Assembly (NCBI RefSeq): GCF_014805685.1
Contig: NC_060892.1
Location: forward strand, 8,962,990 to 9,026,989
Length of the DNA stretch: 64,000 bases
DNA from: Silurus meridionalis
Taxonomy: Eukaryota; Chordata; Actinopteri; Siluriformes; Siluridae
Direction: 5' to 3'
In this document: positions 1-12,400 of the stretch, piece after piece
Numbering within the stretch: position 1 is the first letter of the stretch
How the letters are laid out: every line of letters starts with the position of its first letter
Program-made: the position numbers and the translations under genes
Notes under the pieces: model-generated
Database searches by the model: none
What the model saw: only the letters and a program-made list of their open reading frames with translations
What the model was told of the DNA's origin: nothing

Positions 1-59
1 AGGACGTGTAAAGCTGTTGTTCATGCCGAGGGTAAAATTTTCAATGAACATCGACAAGC

Positions 60-61
<2 letters not shown>

Positions 62-113
<52 letters not shown>
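62..113. repeat. (TG)n microsatellite
   Basis: An uninterrupted TG dinucleotide tract of about 26 units. Confidence 0.97.
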
Positions 114-114
<1 letters not shown>

Positions 115-192
115 TTGAATTATTATTGCAGTGATTACAAATTCTTTTATCCCTAACTGATGCAGTGTGTAGCTACTCATTTTTAAACAACC

Positions 193-820
193 ATGTCTGG
201 AAAAAGACGGAAAAAACATTACTGTGAAAGGGCAAATAATTGGCCTGCATCATGCAAAGGAAATCTAAGAGATTGCTGAACTGCAATTTGGTTAAGAACC
301 ATTCAGCACATTATTAAAAACCTGGAAGGATAGCGTTGTAGTGTTAAGTTTGCTGATGAAAAAAAAAAAATCTTGAAAGCGCTTAGTGAAGTCACATCAT
401 AAAAATTTGACAGTGGAACTCATGCCTATGTTTAATAGTTCCTATGGCATTGTGTGTGTGGAAATGCTCTTACTTTCACTTTTCCACTTTGTGGTCACAA
501 GAAAGCCACTTATTAGTGAGGCTTGAAGGGAAAAAATACTTTTAATTTGCCAGGGAGCATCCAGAACAGACTGTGGAGCAATCTAATGGAACAGGGTCAC
601 ATGGACAGATGAGTCCAGATTATGAGTCCAGATTCAGACTCATTGAGTGAAATGTTGTGCGCATTAGGGTAAAAAAGAAAGTGCATAAAGAGATGCCAGT
701 CATGCCTACTGTACAAGCCCCTGGAGGCACAGCTATGATCTTGGGTTGCATCAATTGATTAGGTGTCGGCTCAGTAATATTGTGCTGCAAAAAGGAAAGT
801 CAGTACAGTAGCAGCAGCTA
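193..820 (+). pseudogene. Tc1-like transposase pseudogene, 5' and central part
   Basis: Read across frames, the sequence gives pieces typical of a fish Tc1 transposase: a GLHHAKE-like start of the helix-turn-helix, RTIQHIIKNLEG, then an AREHPEQTVEQS-like stretch, TWTDESRL (first catalytic Asp region) and PTVQAPGGTAMILG. Frames change several times and stops occur, so it is dead. The C-terminal part with the final Glu was not found. Ends are approximate. A sequence search against teleost Tc1 families would settle the family. Confidence 0.65.
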
Positions 821-859
821 CTGCTTTTTTTATTAAAATTGAAAAGATTTAAAAGATTT

Positions 860-1612
860 GTTGAATTTGCTTGTCTATGGTATCAAATATCAGAAATGTA
901 TGCACTAAATGCATTACAAGCCTGATTGTAATAATGGAGAATGAACATGTTGAAGGATTAGACTTCTCATTGTTAGGTGATGTGCATCATTCTATTTAAA
1001 AAGGAGGACCTGAGTAATGGCTTTGCTGTAAACTCTGAGTGGCTTATTAATATAAATCCTACAAACCATAGCACACAATTGCAAGATTTTCAGAATCATG
1101 CGTTTGACTACAGGCACCTCTGAGAGGAAACTAGGGGATACAAACAGCTATTACTCAACCATCGAATAGAATTCTAGCCTGCAGTGTTGAAGTCATAATT
1201 TCTCTTGGCACAACATATTATTTTTGTATTCCCATGAACAACAGACTCCTATGAAACAGGACTTCTAGGTAATCTGTGGTTTTCAGGTGATAGCATGACT
1301 GTATTTTTATGACAGGTTCAGATTCAACCATCAGGTTGAATTTCACCTGCAGTGTTTGCATTTTTGTTGTAGGTTGTGGCAAGAGAAATAATGAGAAATG
1401 ATCCCAGGTGATTGCCATCTCCAGGGCAGGATCTTACGATATCTCTATACAGCTTTCTTATCTCCCCCTCAGCCACTGCTCGCAGCCATGGGGTAACCAT
1501 GGACAATCAACTGCCCATTTCCTCACATGCTGCTAATGTGGCAAGTTCTTGTCAGTTTCTTCTCTACAACATCACAAGGATTCAACCATTTTTATCCACA
1601 CATGCTGCTTAG
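860..1612. other. intergenic sequence, nothing recognised
   Basis: A/T-rich flank with only short random open frames. No repeat family, exon or RNA gene was recognised. Confidence 0.5.
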
Positions 1613-1614
1613 GT

Positions 1615-1868
1615 GTTTGTTTATTCTCTTGTCATTTTGAGACTTTACTACTGCAACTCTGCCTTTACGCCTGAATGCAGTCCTTCCTTGCAAATGATCC
1701 AAAACTTGTTTTCAGCCAGCCTAAGTCCTCACACACCACCCCAATGCCGAGCTCCCTCCATTGGCTTCCCGTATTTGCACGCATCAGAGTCAAAACACTA
1801 ATGCTTGCCTACAAAGCCAAAAGTGCCGCAGCACCCTCTAACCTCAAAGACCTTATCACTCCTCCCTA
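1615..1868 (+). mobile_element. L2-type LINE fragment (reverse transcriptase C-terminus)
   Basis: Translation across frames shows the end of a non-LTR retrotransposon ORF2: VIL-RLYYCNS, then HTTPMPSSLHWLPVFARIRVKTLMLAYKAKSA and APSNLKDLITP. The SLHWLPV...R...KTL.LAYKA pattern is characteristic of L2/Rex-type LINEs. It is broken by frameshifts and stops exactly where the next element (GGTGGACAGTAAC) begins, so that element probably cut it. Confidence 0.65.
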
Positions 1869-2740
1869 TTGGTGGACAGTAACTAAGTAAATGTAATTCC
1901 TTTCTGTACTTAAGCAGCTTTTTCGTGTATCTGTATTTTCCTGAACACAACATTTCGAAGTCAAACATCTTATTTTTTACTAAACTACATTTTGCAAAAT
2001 CAGTCGTTCCTTTTTATTTACGAGTGAATAAAAACTTGTCAAACACACAGCAAGCCACCAATCAGGTAGAGAGAACGCTGTTTTAAACTTGTTTTGATTG
2101 GCGCTTGGTGTTATCTACTGAGCGCAACGTTCAATTCAGCAGCAAGCAAAACATTTTGAGAGGAATAAATGATGAAATAAACTCCTGACTCGAATTTGGT
2201 GGTCTAGTGGTTAGGATGCGGCGCTCTCACCGCTGCGGCCCGGGTTCGATCCCCGGTCAGGGAACCAACCCCAGCCATTAGGGTTGCACAAGCCTTAGTG
2301 CCGGTCCCAAGCCCGGATAAATGGGGAGGGTTGCGTTAGGAAGGGCATCCAGCGTAAAAACATGTGCCAAATCAAACATGCGGATGGTCCGCTGTGGCGA
2401 CCCCTAATGGGAGAAGCCGAAATAAAGTTACATTTTTTCAAAAAGGGTTTTGGGCTCATTAAAATTTTAATAGATATCAATGTTTGATTTATTAATATCA
2501 TTCTATGAATAGATAGTCTTTCCACATCAATCCAAGTTGATTTGGATTATTTTGACAAAAATGATAATAGGAACATTATAGCCATAATAAATCATAGTAG
2601 TTTGGATATGTAAGTAAATTTTAAGGCAAAAACTTGTGTACTTTTACTCAAGTGAAAGTTTAAAGGGAGCACTTTTACTGGAGTCATATTTTACCTACTG
2701 TATCTCTACTTTAAGTCAAGTACATGGTTTGTGTACTTCA
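1869..2740. mobile_element. non-autonomous DNA transposon, GGACAGTAAC type, split by a SINE
   Basis: It begins GGTGGACAGTAACTAAGTA, followed by a track of acttaag and tactttact motifs. The far side, 2640-2740, carries the inverse type of sequence (tgtacttttactcaagt ... tttaagtcaagtac). This is the pattern of a common teleost miniature element whose two arms are alike. A tRNA-Glu SINE interrupts it at 2195-2440. A left-arm relative is at 22148-22460. No transposase is encoded. Confidence 0.5.
2195..2440 (+). mobile_element. SINE: tRNA-Glu-derived head with RTE LINE tail
   Basis: Positions 2195-2264 closely follow a tRNA-Glu(CTC) gene from the D-arm GTGGTCTAGTGGTTAGGAT through the anticodon loop (CTCTCAC) to the T-arm GGGTTCGATCCCCGG. 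The first bases of the acceptor stem are lost, so this is not a functional tRNA. The body continues to a tail with CCGCTGTGGCGACCCCTAAT and GGGAGAAGCCGAA, which also ends the RTE-type LINE at 50243-50535. A second, opposite-strand copy is at 47692-47910. Confidence 0.85.
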
Positions 2741-2744
2741 TGTA

Positions 2745-3095
2745 GCACTGTTTAAATGGTCATAACTTCTCTCAGGGTAAGAGAGGTATATATCAGGAGT
2801 CTTTTCTGTTCTGAGACCGAGGTGGTGGAATGAACTTCCCATAGATGTTGGAACAGCTGAGTCACTGCCGATCTTTAAATGACGAGTGAAGACACTTACA
2901 CGTTTTTTTTTTTTGTTTGTTTTTATATAAAGACATAAAACAAAGAGTGCTATAATTCCTCCCAACCGAGTTTTAGGCTGATGGCAAGTTTGCAACCTAA
3001 CAAACTACTGTTTATTAATTTATTGATAGAGGCTTCAAAGCACTTTTGTACGTTGTTCTGGATAAGGGTCTGCTAAAAGCTGTAAATGTAAATAT
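2745..3095 (+). mobile_element. L2-type LINE 3' end
   Basis: Reading WWNELPIDVGTAESLPIFK at about 2822-2878 matches the usual L2 C-terminal WNELP...ESL..FK pattern. The tail TTCTGGATAAGGGTCTGCTAAA near 3057-3078 is the widespread L2/CR1-type 3' end shared with some SINEs (see 54751-54935). A stop in frame shows it is a relic. A parallel fragment at 22465-22735 also follows a GGACAGTAAC element. Confidence 0.6.
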
Positions 3096-3684
3096 TTATC
3101 TATCCTATCATTGGAAGAATTGGAAGAGAGAAACGAAGACGCCCCAGCCATCCATGGCAATACACTCTGGGTCCGTTTGGGCATAAGTGATGTCCAAATC
3201 TCTTTCCAGCCAACTGTATCAGTCCTTCAGCTCATGTATGTAGAAGAAGGCAGAAAGCATCTTTCTCTGAGCAGGCTATGCTACGCTAAACATCCATTTT
3301 TAGCTACAGGTGTATCATCATAAGCAAGTGTAAGACTTTATCCATCCTATTTGCTAGCTGTGGGAACTGAGAGATGACCATATTGTTGATCAAATTCCAT
3401 CAGTGCTTTCATGTGTAGGTTGTAGGTGATTCTATTTATCATTAATAAATATTACACCGCCTACACAGCCACTGTTGCCTTTTTGTCTGTAAAAAAAAAA
3501 ATCCTGTTCCATACATGTGCAACATTACTTCTGATCAATCTAATTTAATCCCAATTATCCAACTTGAAGCTTTGAGCAACATTGTGCCATAAGCGGATGA
3601 GAGTGTGGTCACAAGAGAAGGGAAAGATTGCTTGACTGATTTGCATAAGGCAATGTGTCTTTGGGTTACACATCAGAACCACCA

Positions 3685-3765
3685 TGATTAGACTGTTGGG
3701 CCCTTGAGCAAGGTCTTTAACCCCATGTAATCCAAGGGCATTGTATCATAAATGACCCTGCACAC
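3685..3765 (+). repeat. SINE relic (body part only)
   Basis: The string gggcccttgagcaaggtctttaaccc is the conserved body of tRNA-derived SINEs found elsewhere in this window (for example 54838-54875). The tRNA head is not clear here. Boundaries are approximate. Confidence 0.45.
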
Positions 3766-3788
3766 CAAATTCATTTCAAGTCAAGATA

Positions 3789-4299
3789 CACTATATGGAC
3801 AAAAGTATTGAGACACCTGAGCTTTCCTGCCAGATTTGGTTCTTCTCCAAACTGCTGCCACAAAGCTGGAGGCACACAATTGTATAGGATGTCTCTGGAT
3901 GAGATATAAAATTTTGCATTTACTTGAACTTGAAACCCAAAGAATGGTGCACAAAGTGAGCGCCATGAAGATCTGGTTAACATAGTTTGAAAAGAAAGAT
4001 CTTGAGTGGCTTGATATAGAGTTCTGATCTCAACCAAACTGAACACTTTTGGGATGAATTGGAACGCTGACTGCACCCCAGGCCTCCTCACTCACAACTC
4101 TGTTGTACCTCAGTTGTAAGTGAACACTCCTGTGGCTGATGAACACAAATGTCCACAAGCACACTTTAAAATCTAGTGGAACATCTTCCTAGAGGAGTAG
4201 ACGGAAAAAGAGCAAATGGGGTCTAAATGTGGAATGCGATGCTCAAAAAGCAGATACCATACTTATGATCAGGTGTCCAAAAACTTTTGGCAATAGGTG
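3789..4299 (+). mobile_element. miniature Tc1 element, copy A (near full length)
   Basis: The left end CACTATATGGACAAAAGTAT and right end (inverse cacctattgccaaaag) form imperfect terminal inverted repeats after a TA at 3787-3788. The inside is a degenerate C-terminal part of a Tc1 transposase: a piece like NTFGMNWNADCTPGLLTHN, then the VAEHKCPQAH region. This family is the most frequent repeat in the window (about 12 copies). All copies are internally deleted and non-coding. Confidence 0.8.
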
Positions 4300-6154
4300 A
4301 ATGTGAAAAGAATTTCATTCTTCAGAGTTTTATTACTTTGATGTGGCTTTTCAAATCCAAGGAATAGGTTTTAAAAAATTGTATTCTAAACACATAACAT
4401 TGAACCCACCCCATCTTTTTGGTCCATCTCAAAGCCAGTAATCACAGTGTCCATATTTTTTTTTTCTCTCTCTCCATTAACCATCCTTGTACCTTCCAAT
4501 TCTGTCATTTTAGTGTATAGGACATGACTTTGGCTCAAACCCTGGCAGCACTTATGGCACAGAGCCCAACCTTCTATTGTCCCCCTGACCCTCATGTGAA
4601 CCAGTAACTAATCAACAGGCCACTCCGGGTGGTTTGGACAGGAGTGATTAATGTTGAGTGCTCGGCAGAACAACACCTTTCTCGGAGTGAGAGCGAGAGG
4701 AAGAGCAGCTATGGTGTTAAAGAGAAACGCACTGTGCGGACAACATAAATGACTCGTTTTAACAAGCACTTTTCAGGCCCCTTGTGGCTTGATTTTGGCC
4801 CCCAATCTTGAGCTACCAGATAAGCGCTGCCTTTGTCTCTGCCAGCATTATGTAAAATAACAGTCTTCAGACAAACGCTACGAGAAAATGGAGTTTTAAG
4901 GTCACAGAGCTTCGAAATGTTCATTTTTGCTTTGGTTTTAAAAAAAAAAAAAAAAAAAGACCTTGAGTGTGTGAAAAGCACAAAAATATAAATAAAAACT
5001 ACTACTATTTTTTGTAATCTACTTCATTGGGCACAAATCTGGCAATACAAAAGCCTATCAAACAAGTGTGATATAATAGACCTGAGGGCAACAAATTCAA
5101 ATTTGTTTCTATTTCAGGTTTTTACCTATAAAAGATTTCAGTTGATTGAAGTTAAATGATTTTCATGTCTACACACGTATAGGAATTAAAATTAATTAAA
5201 AATGCATAAAGGGTATTTACATCCAAATCAGCTGAATGGTGTCAAATTTACACCAACTTCTAGATTTTCCCCTTTTCAAGGTAGTAAAAATGTATTGGAA
5301 AATGTGCTGTTCGGCAGTTACATAAGGTTAATGCTATTTTTCTCATTATTTCAATTACAAGTAAACAGATCAAATGTCTAGGGTTGGATTCAAGTGGAAT
5401 TCGAACACATCGTAAAGATAGTTGACAATTGTTTAGTACATACAAATAAGGACACCAAGTTCCTAAAGATAAAAAAAAAAAAAAAAAAAGATAGTTACAC
5501 TTACTTGCTGATCTGCCCCACTGTTGACTGTAAAAGTCAACAATGACGAAAAGACCACCATAATAAATGGAGATATTGTTTAATCTAGGGGAAAGCTTTT
5601 AAAATGATTAGAATTTGGCCAAAACCTCAAAAAAAGGCCCATAATGTTCTGGAACATCATCCTGTATACTGATAATACAAGCAAAAACATGTACCAGAAT
5701 GATGAAAAGAACAGGAAGAAAGGAAGGAACTACTCTTAATCCAAAGCATAATGATATCTTATGCCATGAGCTAATATGTCTGCCAATAGAACTAGCTCCC
5801 TTGTTCATACTGATGATGTGATTGCTGGAAAGCAGCAGGGTGATTTTTTTAAGCGCATAAGGCTGCATTATCTACTCAGATTTAGCCAAATTCTTCAAAA
5901 CTGAATGGTTTTAATTTTTTTTTTGCAAAGTGAAGACAGTGACCAGAAGAATGATTCCAAAAGTAAAATGTTTTGCAATGGCCAAGGCAATAGCATGACC
6001 TGAAATTAACTGTGGCTGCATTTCACTTGAAGGCAAAACACTCTGGAATTGTAGACATCTGCAGTAAAGCAATGGTAGAGAAACAGCAGGGGAAAAAAAA
6101 TGCAGTCATTAGTTCCAAACTTCAATCAGTCACACATGTAACCAAAGAGACACA
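4300..6154. other. intergenic sequence, nothing recognised
   Basis: A/T-rich flank with poly(A) runs at about 4940-4957 and 5470-5489. No exon, RNA gene or repeat family was recognised. Confidence 0.45.
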
Positions 6155-6500
6155 CACTATATGGATAATAGTACTGGAAACCTGATTTTTCCAACTGTAC
6201 ATGGTTCGTCCCCAAATTGCTACTACAAAGTTTGCAGCACACAGTTGTATAGGATCTTTGGATTCTGTGGCATTAGATTTTCCCTTCACTTGAATTAGGA
6301 GACCCAAACCTGCTCCAACATGACCATGTCCCTGTGCACAAAGCCAGCTCCATGAGCATCTGGTTGGAATGGAAATCTAGATTGGCCTGCAAAGAGTGGA
6401 GTGGTTATTATTATAACAGCAAATGGGGACTAAATGTGGAATGTAATATGAATCTTATAGTCAAGTGAAGTAGTTCCAACACTTCTGACCGATTTGGACA
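6155..6500 (+). mobile_element. miniature Tc1 element, copy B (shortened)
   Basis: Starts CACTATATGGATAATAGTAC and contains gacccaaacctgctccaac, tgtgcacaaagccagctcc and agcaaatggggactaaatgt, the same landmarks as copy A, with the middle deleted. The right end is degenerate. Confidence 0.75.
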
Positions 6501-6731
6501 AATATACCCTTACATAATCGAGACAAAGTCTCTCAAAGTGCAGACTTTCAAGTCCAATTTAATTTCAACTTGTATATAGTGTGGAAGACGGCTATAAAAT
6601 AATGGGAGAGAGATGTATCCAGATATTTATGAACCCGACTTTAAAAACAGCCTTAAAGTGAAGAGCAAAAAACAGATCATAAGTGAACTTCATAAAAAAA
6701 AAAAACACTATGTTCAATATTCCATGCATCC

Positions 6732-8027
6732 TTTATTCCATTATATAGCAATACAACATCCAGTGGGTTGCTCTGAGGCAACAGCCAACATCAAGTGAGT
6801 AATAAATCTGTCTCACAGCACATTTAAGGCTTTTTTTCATTTCATCTAAGGAAAAAAAAAATAAAAATAAAAATTACACTAGCACATTTTGTACCAACTA
6901 TTTTTTCTTCTTTTTTCCGGCATCATACTTGCATACAGCAATTCCAGTGTCAAAATCATTAAAAAGACTAAATACAGTTTCCCGTTTTAACGTATCTATC
7001 GACGGGAGAGATGATGTGTACAGTACGATTATCTTACAAACCAGCATTAAAAGAGGTGTAAAGATAATATTAATAAGTACTGGAAAAACGTTGTTTAAAA
7101 ACGTCGGTATCAAAAGCAAGAGCGGGGCTCAGTTAGGGCTGGGTTCAGTGGATTCCTAAGAGTGGTCTCCGTAGCCCCCCACCCCCAAAAAATGAAAAAT
7201 CCCAAAACCCTCCACTGAGGATAAAGAAAAAAAAAAAAAGCTTCATACTTGGTTCAGGACTTGTGGAGAAACACGATAATGTCCTGTACCACGTGTATCT
7301 GCCACTGCAGTGTTATCTTACAGCAATACACAGATGACAGACCGATAAGTTCAGCCCATTTGCTCAAAATAAAAGAAAATATATAAAATACCCTTCAAAA
7401 GTTGCAACACATTAATTGCAGCTACTTTGAATAAACCGAGTTCCTTCTTGTTAATTAAACTATTGTATCTTCTAGTGTCTAGTGCTACCCCTGAATACAT
7501 TAACATTTGCAAAGCTAGCACTGAAATATAAGCACTTGAAGCATTTTAGTGTTATCATGTCTCCGTGTTTAGGGTTAGAGTCCATTCGGGTCAGTAGATG
7601 ATATCAAGAATGAGGAAGCAGCTGCAAAAATTTGGGGTGGGTGAGATTTTTTTTTTTTTTTTGGCTCAATATGATTCACCTTGTACCCTTATTGTTTTGC
7701 CAGTCCAGTCTCACAGTGATTTTATTTTTCTCATCGGAAGAGTAGCAGCTAGTATTAAACCTTGAGAAAAGCCGGCTCCCGAGAAATGATAGACGGCAGA
7801 AATGTCCGAGAGCGTAAGGCTTACTGTGGCACTGGCGCCGAAACGGAGACCGAGATTTTCCCATATATGAACAACCTTATTTATGTAGTGTGTATGCACA
7901 AAACAATGCCCTGATTACTGTAGTAACACACAGCACCATGCTCCAGAGCCAGAAACGATGTAGTGGTTCGATCAGTCATGTGACATTGATGCGTTTTCAG
8001 TGGTAGTATTCCTTCACTTACTGGCTA

Positions 8028-8120
<93 letters not shown>

Positions 8121-8613
8121 TTGTGAGCGAATTATCTTTCACCTTAGTCAAGAAAATCTAACTTGACCAATGGAATGCCTAGAAATGATAAAAACTGAAA
8201 AGAAAAATTGGTCACCCAAACATCGCACAATAAAAGTGCATCCACCGACTTACCCCTGCTGGGTATTTACACACACAGACAAGAAAAAAAAAATTAATAA
8301 TCAGCTTCACAAATCAAAAAAACACAAAATATATAAAGTATGTGGTGCACTTTAAAGTTTTCTTCATTCAGTAGAAAAGAATCAATAATTAAAAAAAAAC
8401 ACATCAATAAAAGGCTTTTCCTTTACGCAGAAATGGAAATGCCCCACTCCTTAATACACTTAAAAAAACAACAAAAAAAACCCACGAATAGTCCAGAATT
8501 TGTGTCAGCAAGTGCAAATCCTTGACGCTGATCCTCGGCTCAGTGTGGAAAGAGCCGAGAGGAGCTCATCGCAGTGTGTGCCGTGATGTTGTACAGTGTG
8601 CTGCGGTGTGCTT
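6732..8613 (-). other. abhd17c: probable abhd17c 3' untranslated region with candidate poly(A) signals
   Basis: The sequence directly after the stop codon has no coding signal. On the minus strand the first AATAAA is at 7721-7726 and another lies at 6732-6737, so the UTR would be about 0.9 or 1.9 kb. It includes a CA repeat at 8044-8119, which is UG in the mRNA. Which signal is used cannot be decided from sequence alone. A run of T at about 7649-7662 and other A/T-rich tracts lie within the interval. Confidence 0.45.
8044..8119. repeat. (AC)38 microsatellite in probable abhd17c 3' UTR
   Basis: An uninterrupted AC tract preceded by an A-run. In the sense of the abhd17c transcript it is a UG repeat about 500 nt after the stop codon. 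Confidence 0.95.
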
Positions 8614-8833
8614 TCAAGAGGTAGCCAGCTCGAAAGAGATGAACTGCTTGAGCCTCTCCAGGTACTGCGCGTACAGCTCGATGTCGTTGTGCCCCGCGCC
8701 CTCCACCCACAGCGGCTCCACGGCGCGCGGGCATCGCTCATAGATGGCGAGGCCGTGCGAGAAATCGATCACCTCGTCCTCCGTGCCGTGAATCACGAGG
8801 ACCGGAGAGGCCACCTTGGACACCTTGTCAATG
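8614..8833 (-). CDS. abhd17c: abhd17c coding exon 3 (C-terminus with catalytic Asp and His, stop)
   Basis: The last coding exon starts after a cgtcacag acceptor, completes Ser222 and runs through residue 294 to a TGA at 8614-8616. It holds [13 protein letters not shown], with Asp241 as the probable catalytic acid, and [18 protein letters not shown], with His270 as the catalytic base. The Ser-to-Asp spacing (65) and Asp-to-His spacing (29) match those I recall for human ABHD17A (190, 255, 284). The protein ends ISFELATS, against a similar ISHEL ending in the mammalian protein. The three exons sum to 885 bases, or 294 codons plus the stop. No frameshift or premature stop is seen, so the gene looks functional. 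Confidence 0.96.
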
Positions 8834-8989
8834 CTGTGACGAAAGGAGAAAAACAAACCGGGTTAGGTCAAGTACCTCCACACAATTAACACAAAGAGGC
8901 TTATTTAGGACTTAATTGTTTTTGAAGATGTCTTGAATTAGACCCATTTACATTTATGGCACTCTGTCGGACGCCCGTAGCCTGAGAGT

Positions 8990-9105
8990 GACTGATGATT
9001 ATCTCATTTGAACAACTGAGCAGTCGACGGGTTAAGGGCCTTGCTCAAGGAGTGCGAATTCGGCGGGGCCGGGATTTGACCCTGAGCTTCAGATGTATGG
9101 CACTT
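8990..9105 (-). repeat. SINE relic
   Basis: On the minus strand GGTCAAATCCCGGCC (box B-like) is followed by ccttgagcaaggcccttaacc, the body of tRNA-derived SINEs. It is diverged, and the ends are uncertain. Confidence 0.5.
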
Positions 9106-9146
9106 TTTTTACAATAGACACTGCCCCAAAGCAGCTTTACAGAGAT

Positions 9147-9345
9147 ACGAAGTGGCATCAAAAAGTTTTGAGAAAAGAAAGTACTTCATCTATCTACGTC
9201 AAAATAGTCTCCTTGCACAGCAATACGACGCTCCCAGCATTCCTGCCACTTCTGGAATGTGTCCTCAAGTCTTCTTTATGAAGTGTCAAGCACTTTTCTC
9301 CGATTCGTGCAGGATCTGTGCAGGGTTGTCGAAACGGCAACATTT
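9147..9345 (-). mobile_element. mariner-like transposon 3' end (transposase C-terminus remnant)
   Basis: Minus-strand translation with frame changes gives DLRTHSRSGRN and, in the adjacent frame, HIPEVAGMLGAS / FQKWQECWERRIAVQGDYFD just before a stop. A terminal CAAAACTTTTTGATGCCACT follows. The QKWQE.WERR..VQGDYF ending is that of a mariner-like transposase, and the same ending occurs at 18636-18830. Only the last part of the gene is present. Confidence 0.6.
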
Positions 9346-9499
9346 CGTCTGAATCTGACCTTCATAATTTCCTCCTGGTGTTTATTTACTCGTTTTGGCT
9401 TTTTGAGGCACTGACTACAAACACGTCCGCGACGCAAAAGCGGCGTTTTCCAATGAAAACCGTGTGGACATGGAGTTTCTTCACACGGAAACCACAACA

Positions 9500-12400
9500 T
9501 GGAGACCTAAAATAATATTGGCAATATGGAGGCAATAATCCTAAGAACTGTTTCTACATACAAAATATAGTTTAGGATAAAATATGATTATGCTACAGTG
9601 ACACTCCACGACCCTTTAAGGAACACGGATCCTTTTTAAAAAATTTAAACGAAGAGTCTAAGCATTAGCGTTAATGAACATAACGAGCAAGTCTGATCAT
9701 TAGTCTAAACGCTGGCTCGGGTAGCACACTGGAGCGTTCAGTTGTCCAGCGGGTCAATGAATTTGAACATTTATGCTATTTTAATTACCAACCCCTGGGA
9801 TCAACATGGAAGCACCACATTAAGAAGAAGAAAAAAAAACAAAAACATCTGTAACCACAAAGAGGATAGATTTTCTTCAAAAACATTACCAGACTACACG
9901 TTGCAGTGTCACCATGCCGGTGTGCATAAATCACCAATAAAAAAAATCTTTAGCGTTAAAAAAGAAATGATCTGTTTTCTACATGAGCCATCTGCTCATG
10001 CCTAGAGGCATTTAAGACTGAAGGCATAACTTTTTACGCTGCCGCGTATCAGTTTGGAATATTAATTCGGCGCTCCAAAAGGCTAATTAGTGTTTACCGT
10101 TTATGCATCCTGAACACGCTCGGATAAAGATTAATGTATGGAACAGTCGGATGGAATAATTACACCACAGGACGAATGGGAACGAGTATTATAACAAGAT
10201 TGGGTGTGGATTCTCATGGTTGATTTCAAACTCGTAAACAGCACGATTATAGAGGGGTTTTGTGCGACGGGGTTTTATATGTTGAGAGAGAGAGAGAAAA
10301 AAAATTGCATGATACCACCAGCTATAAATCACAAAAAGGTCATTTCTGCCTTGTGAAAAGAGTTGCAATAAATAAATCGTTGGATTAAACATGCGAATCC
10401 AAAAGTTTCTGAATCTCCGGAATGGACTGGTTAGAACGTGACTATTTTGTGCTTCTTTTCGAACACAATAATAACGATCTAACGTGGTCACCCGGTAGAC
10501 ATGCACCCTGCTATCTGATAGGCTTTTAGTCCAATGCTACTCTGTGCTATTTATTACCAGTTTTTGCCCTTTGACCCAAAAGGTAGAACCAGGCTTTCAA
10601 GCCATTTTCCATTCAGCAGCCACACAAGATAAAGCAAACTAACAATTCTTCAAACTCCCCTCTATCTTTTTTTATTTTATTTTTTTACGGTAGTGCAGCT
10701 AAACCAGGATGGTCGGCTTCAAGCATTACAAGCCCAGCCAATGGAACTAAAAACACAGTTACAGCAATATATCTTTCACGACCACACAAGTCCTCACTTC
10801 CGTGCTTTTCTCCTTTGGCCTCGCTGTTCCTGGACGCGGTTTTAATATTCCAATCCATGCCATGCTGCAGCCCGAGAGGAAAAAAGTCCACAGAGGGTGT
10901 CGCGTCATTAAACTTTCATACATCCATTCACAGTTTTTCTCCTGCCACACACAGCTGTGAATCTCAAATTTGGCAAACGGAAAATCTGTGTCTGGAACAG
11001 AGATCCGTGGGCAGCTGGCTGGAGCTCCGCAGGGACCCGAGCGGTGAGTCAACTCATCTATCCAAAGGAGGTGTGCATGCGATCTTAAATCTCTAAACGT
11101 GTTAAGTTGATTGGGAACACGGATGTGAGGGAACGGCAGGATTTGTTGCAGATTGGCCGTCGCAGGTGGCAGCTCTGCAAGTGCTGAAGGGGCGCTCTGA
11201 AGTCAGAGGCTAAAAACAAACACGGACTACGAGGTGATTCGGCGAAAATGTCAGAAGAAAATCAGTGAGAGTAGTAGCATGTCAAGGTAAATGAAGAAAC
11301 ATCAATAGGACAGCATAAAGGCACTATGCAACTAACCAACTAAACAAAATGACGAGAAAAAAATAATTTTTTTCCCCCTATGCAACACACTACATATTAC
11401 AGACACTTCAATCTTATGCTGAGGAAGAGGCGTCTACACCGGCAAAAACAAGTCATAAATCCATTAGCAAAACCCACTGGGCAAATAAAAAAGCTCCAAA
11501 ATGCAGCCCGTGCTTCGGCTGCCTGGAAATCTACAATGGAATCCCCAATAGAGATCTAGTTAGCTAGTTCAGAGCTTTTATCCAGGCACAAACAACAGTC
11601 AGAGTTTCCCTGGAAAGCATCCACATTGTATTTGACAAGACCTCAACAAGTTCTTAGCAGACACGCATCACATGTAAAGGAGAGTCGGACCAGTGTCTAT
11701 TTCGTACTCGCTGTTTTCTCAATGAGTTCCACGGCAGCTTCATGTTGCGCTTTATTTTGCTTCAGTTTTCTCAGCATTTTCTAGCTGCGTGTTCTTCGGG
11801 CTGAAAAGGTCGCGCGCCATCCGTTAATTGATCCGACTAGGTGGTGTGGAGTGTGCACTAGTCTGGAACAACGTGCACCGTATTATATTATGGCTCATTC
11901 AGAACTTAATGTTTTGCAAATTTTTTTTTTTTTGGGTGGTTTTCAATTTTAAAAGGGGAAAAAAAAAAAAAAAAGAAAAAAAAGAGCAACCCTCCTGGGT
12001 ACATATGAATAAACAATAAATAAATAATAAAGCCCAGAAAGTCGTGTCTCCAGTGCCCAAGCTTCTGATTATCCACCACTGCAGACAGCATGTTTGTTCC
12101 CAAGATGAAGCCTGTCACTTGTGCATCACTTCTGCACTCTCCAACGTTGCTTATTTTGGACAAATCTAAAGCAGCACATGCAACTTTCTTGGAAAAGGTG
12201 AGACCAAATATTCACAGAGCACCCGAGAATCCTCAAAATAAAAAGGTTAAAAAGAGATACACGACAGAATGATGAATAGAATTGGTGTGAGTTTTGCACG
12301 CCAAAGAGAGGACAAAGGTAGAATTTTCACAACTTGTGTAAATTTAGCTCTACTTATCAGATTTAATCAAAACAGACTTTGAGAACTGAATAGAAAGTGG

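Noticed and set aside
2195..2264. tRNA-Glu gene
   Set aside because: The 5' acceptor strand is missing and the sequence continues into a repeated body and LINE tail also found at 47692, so it is a SINE head.
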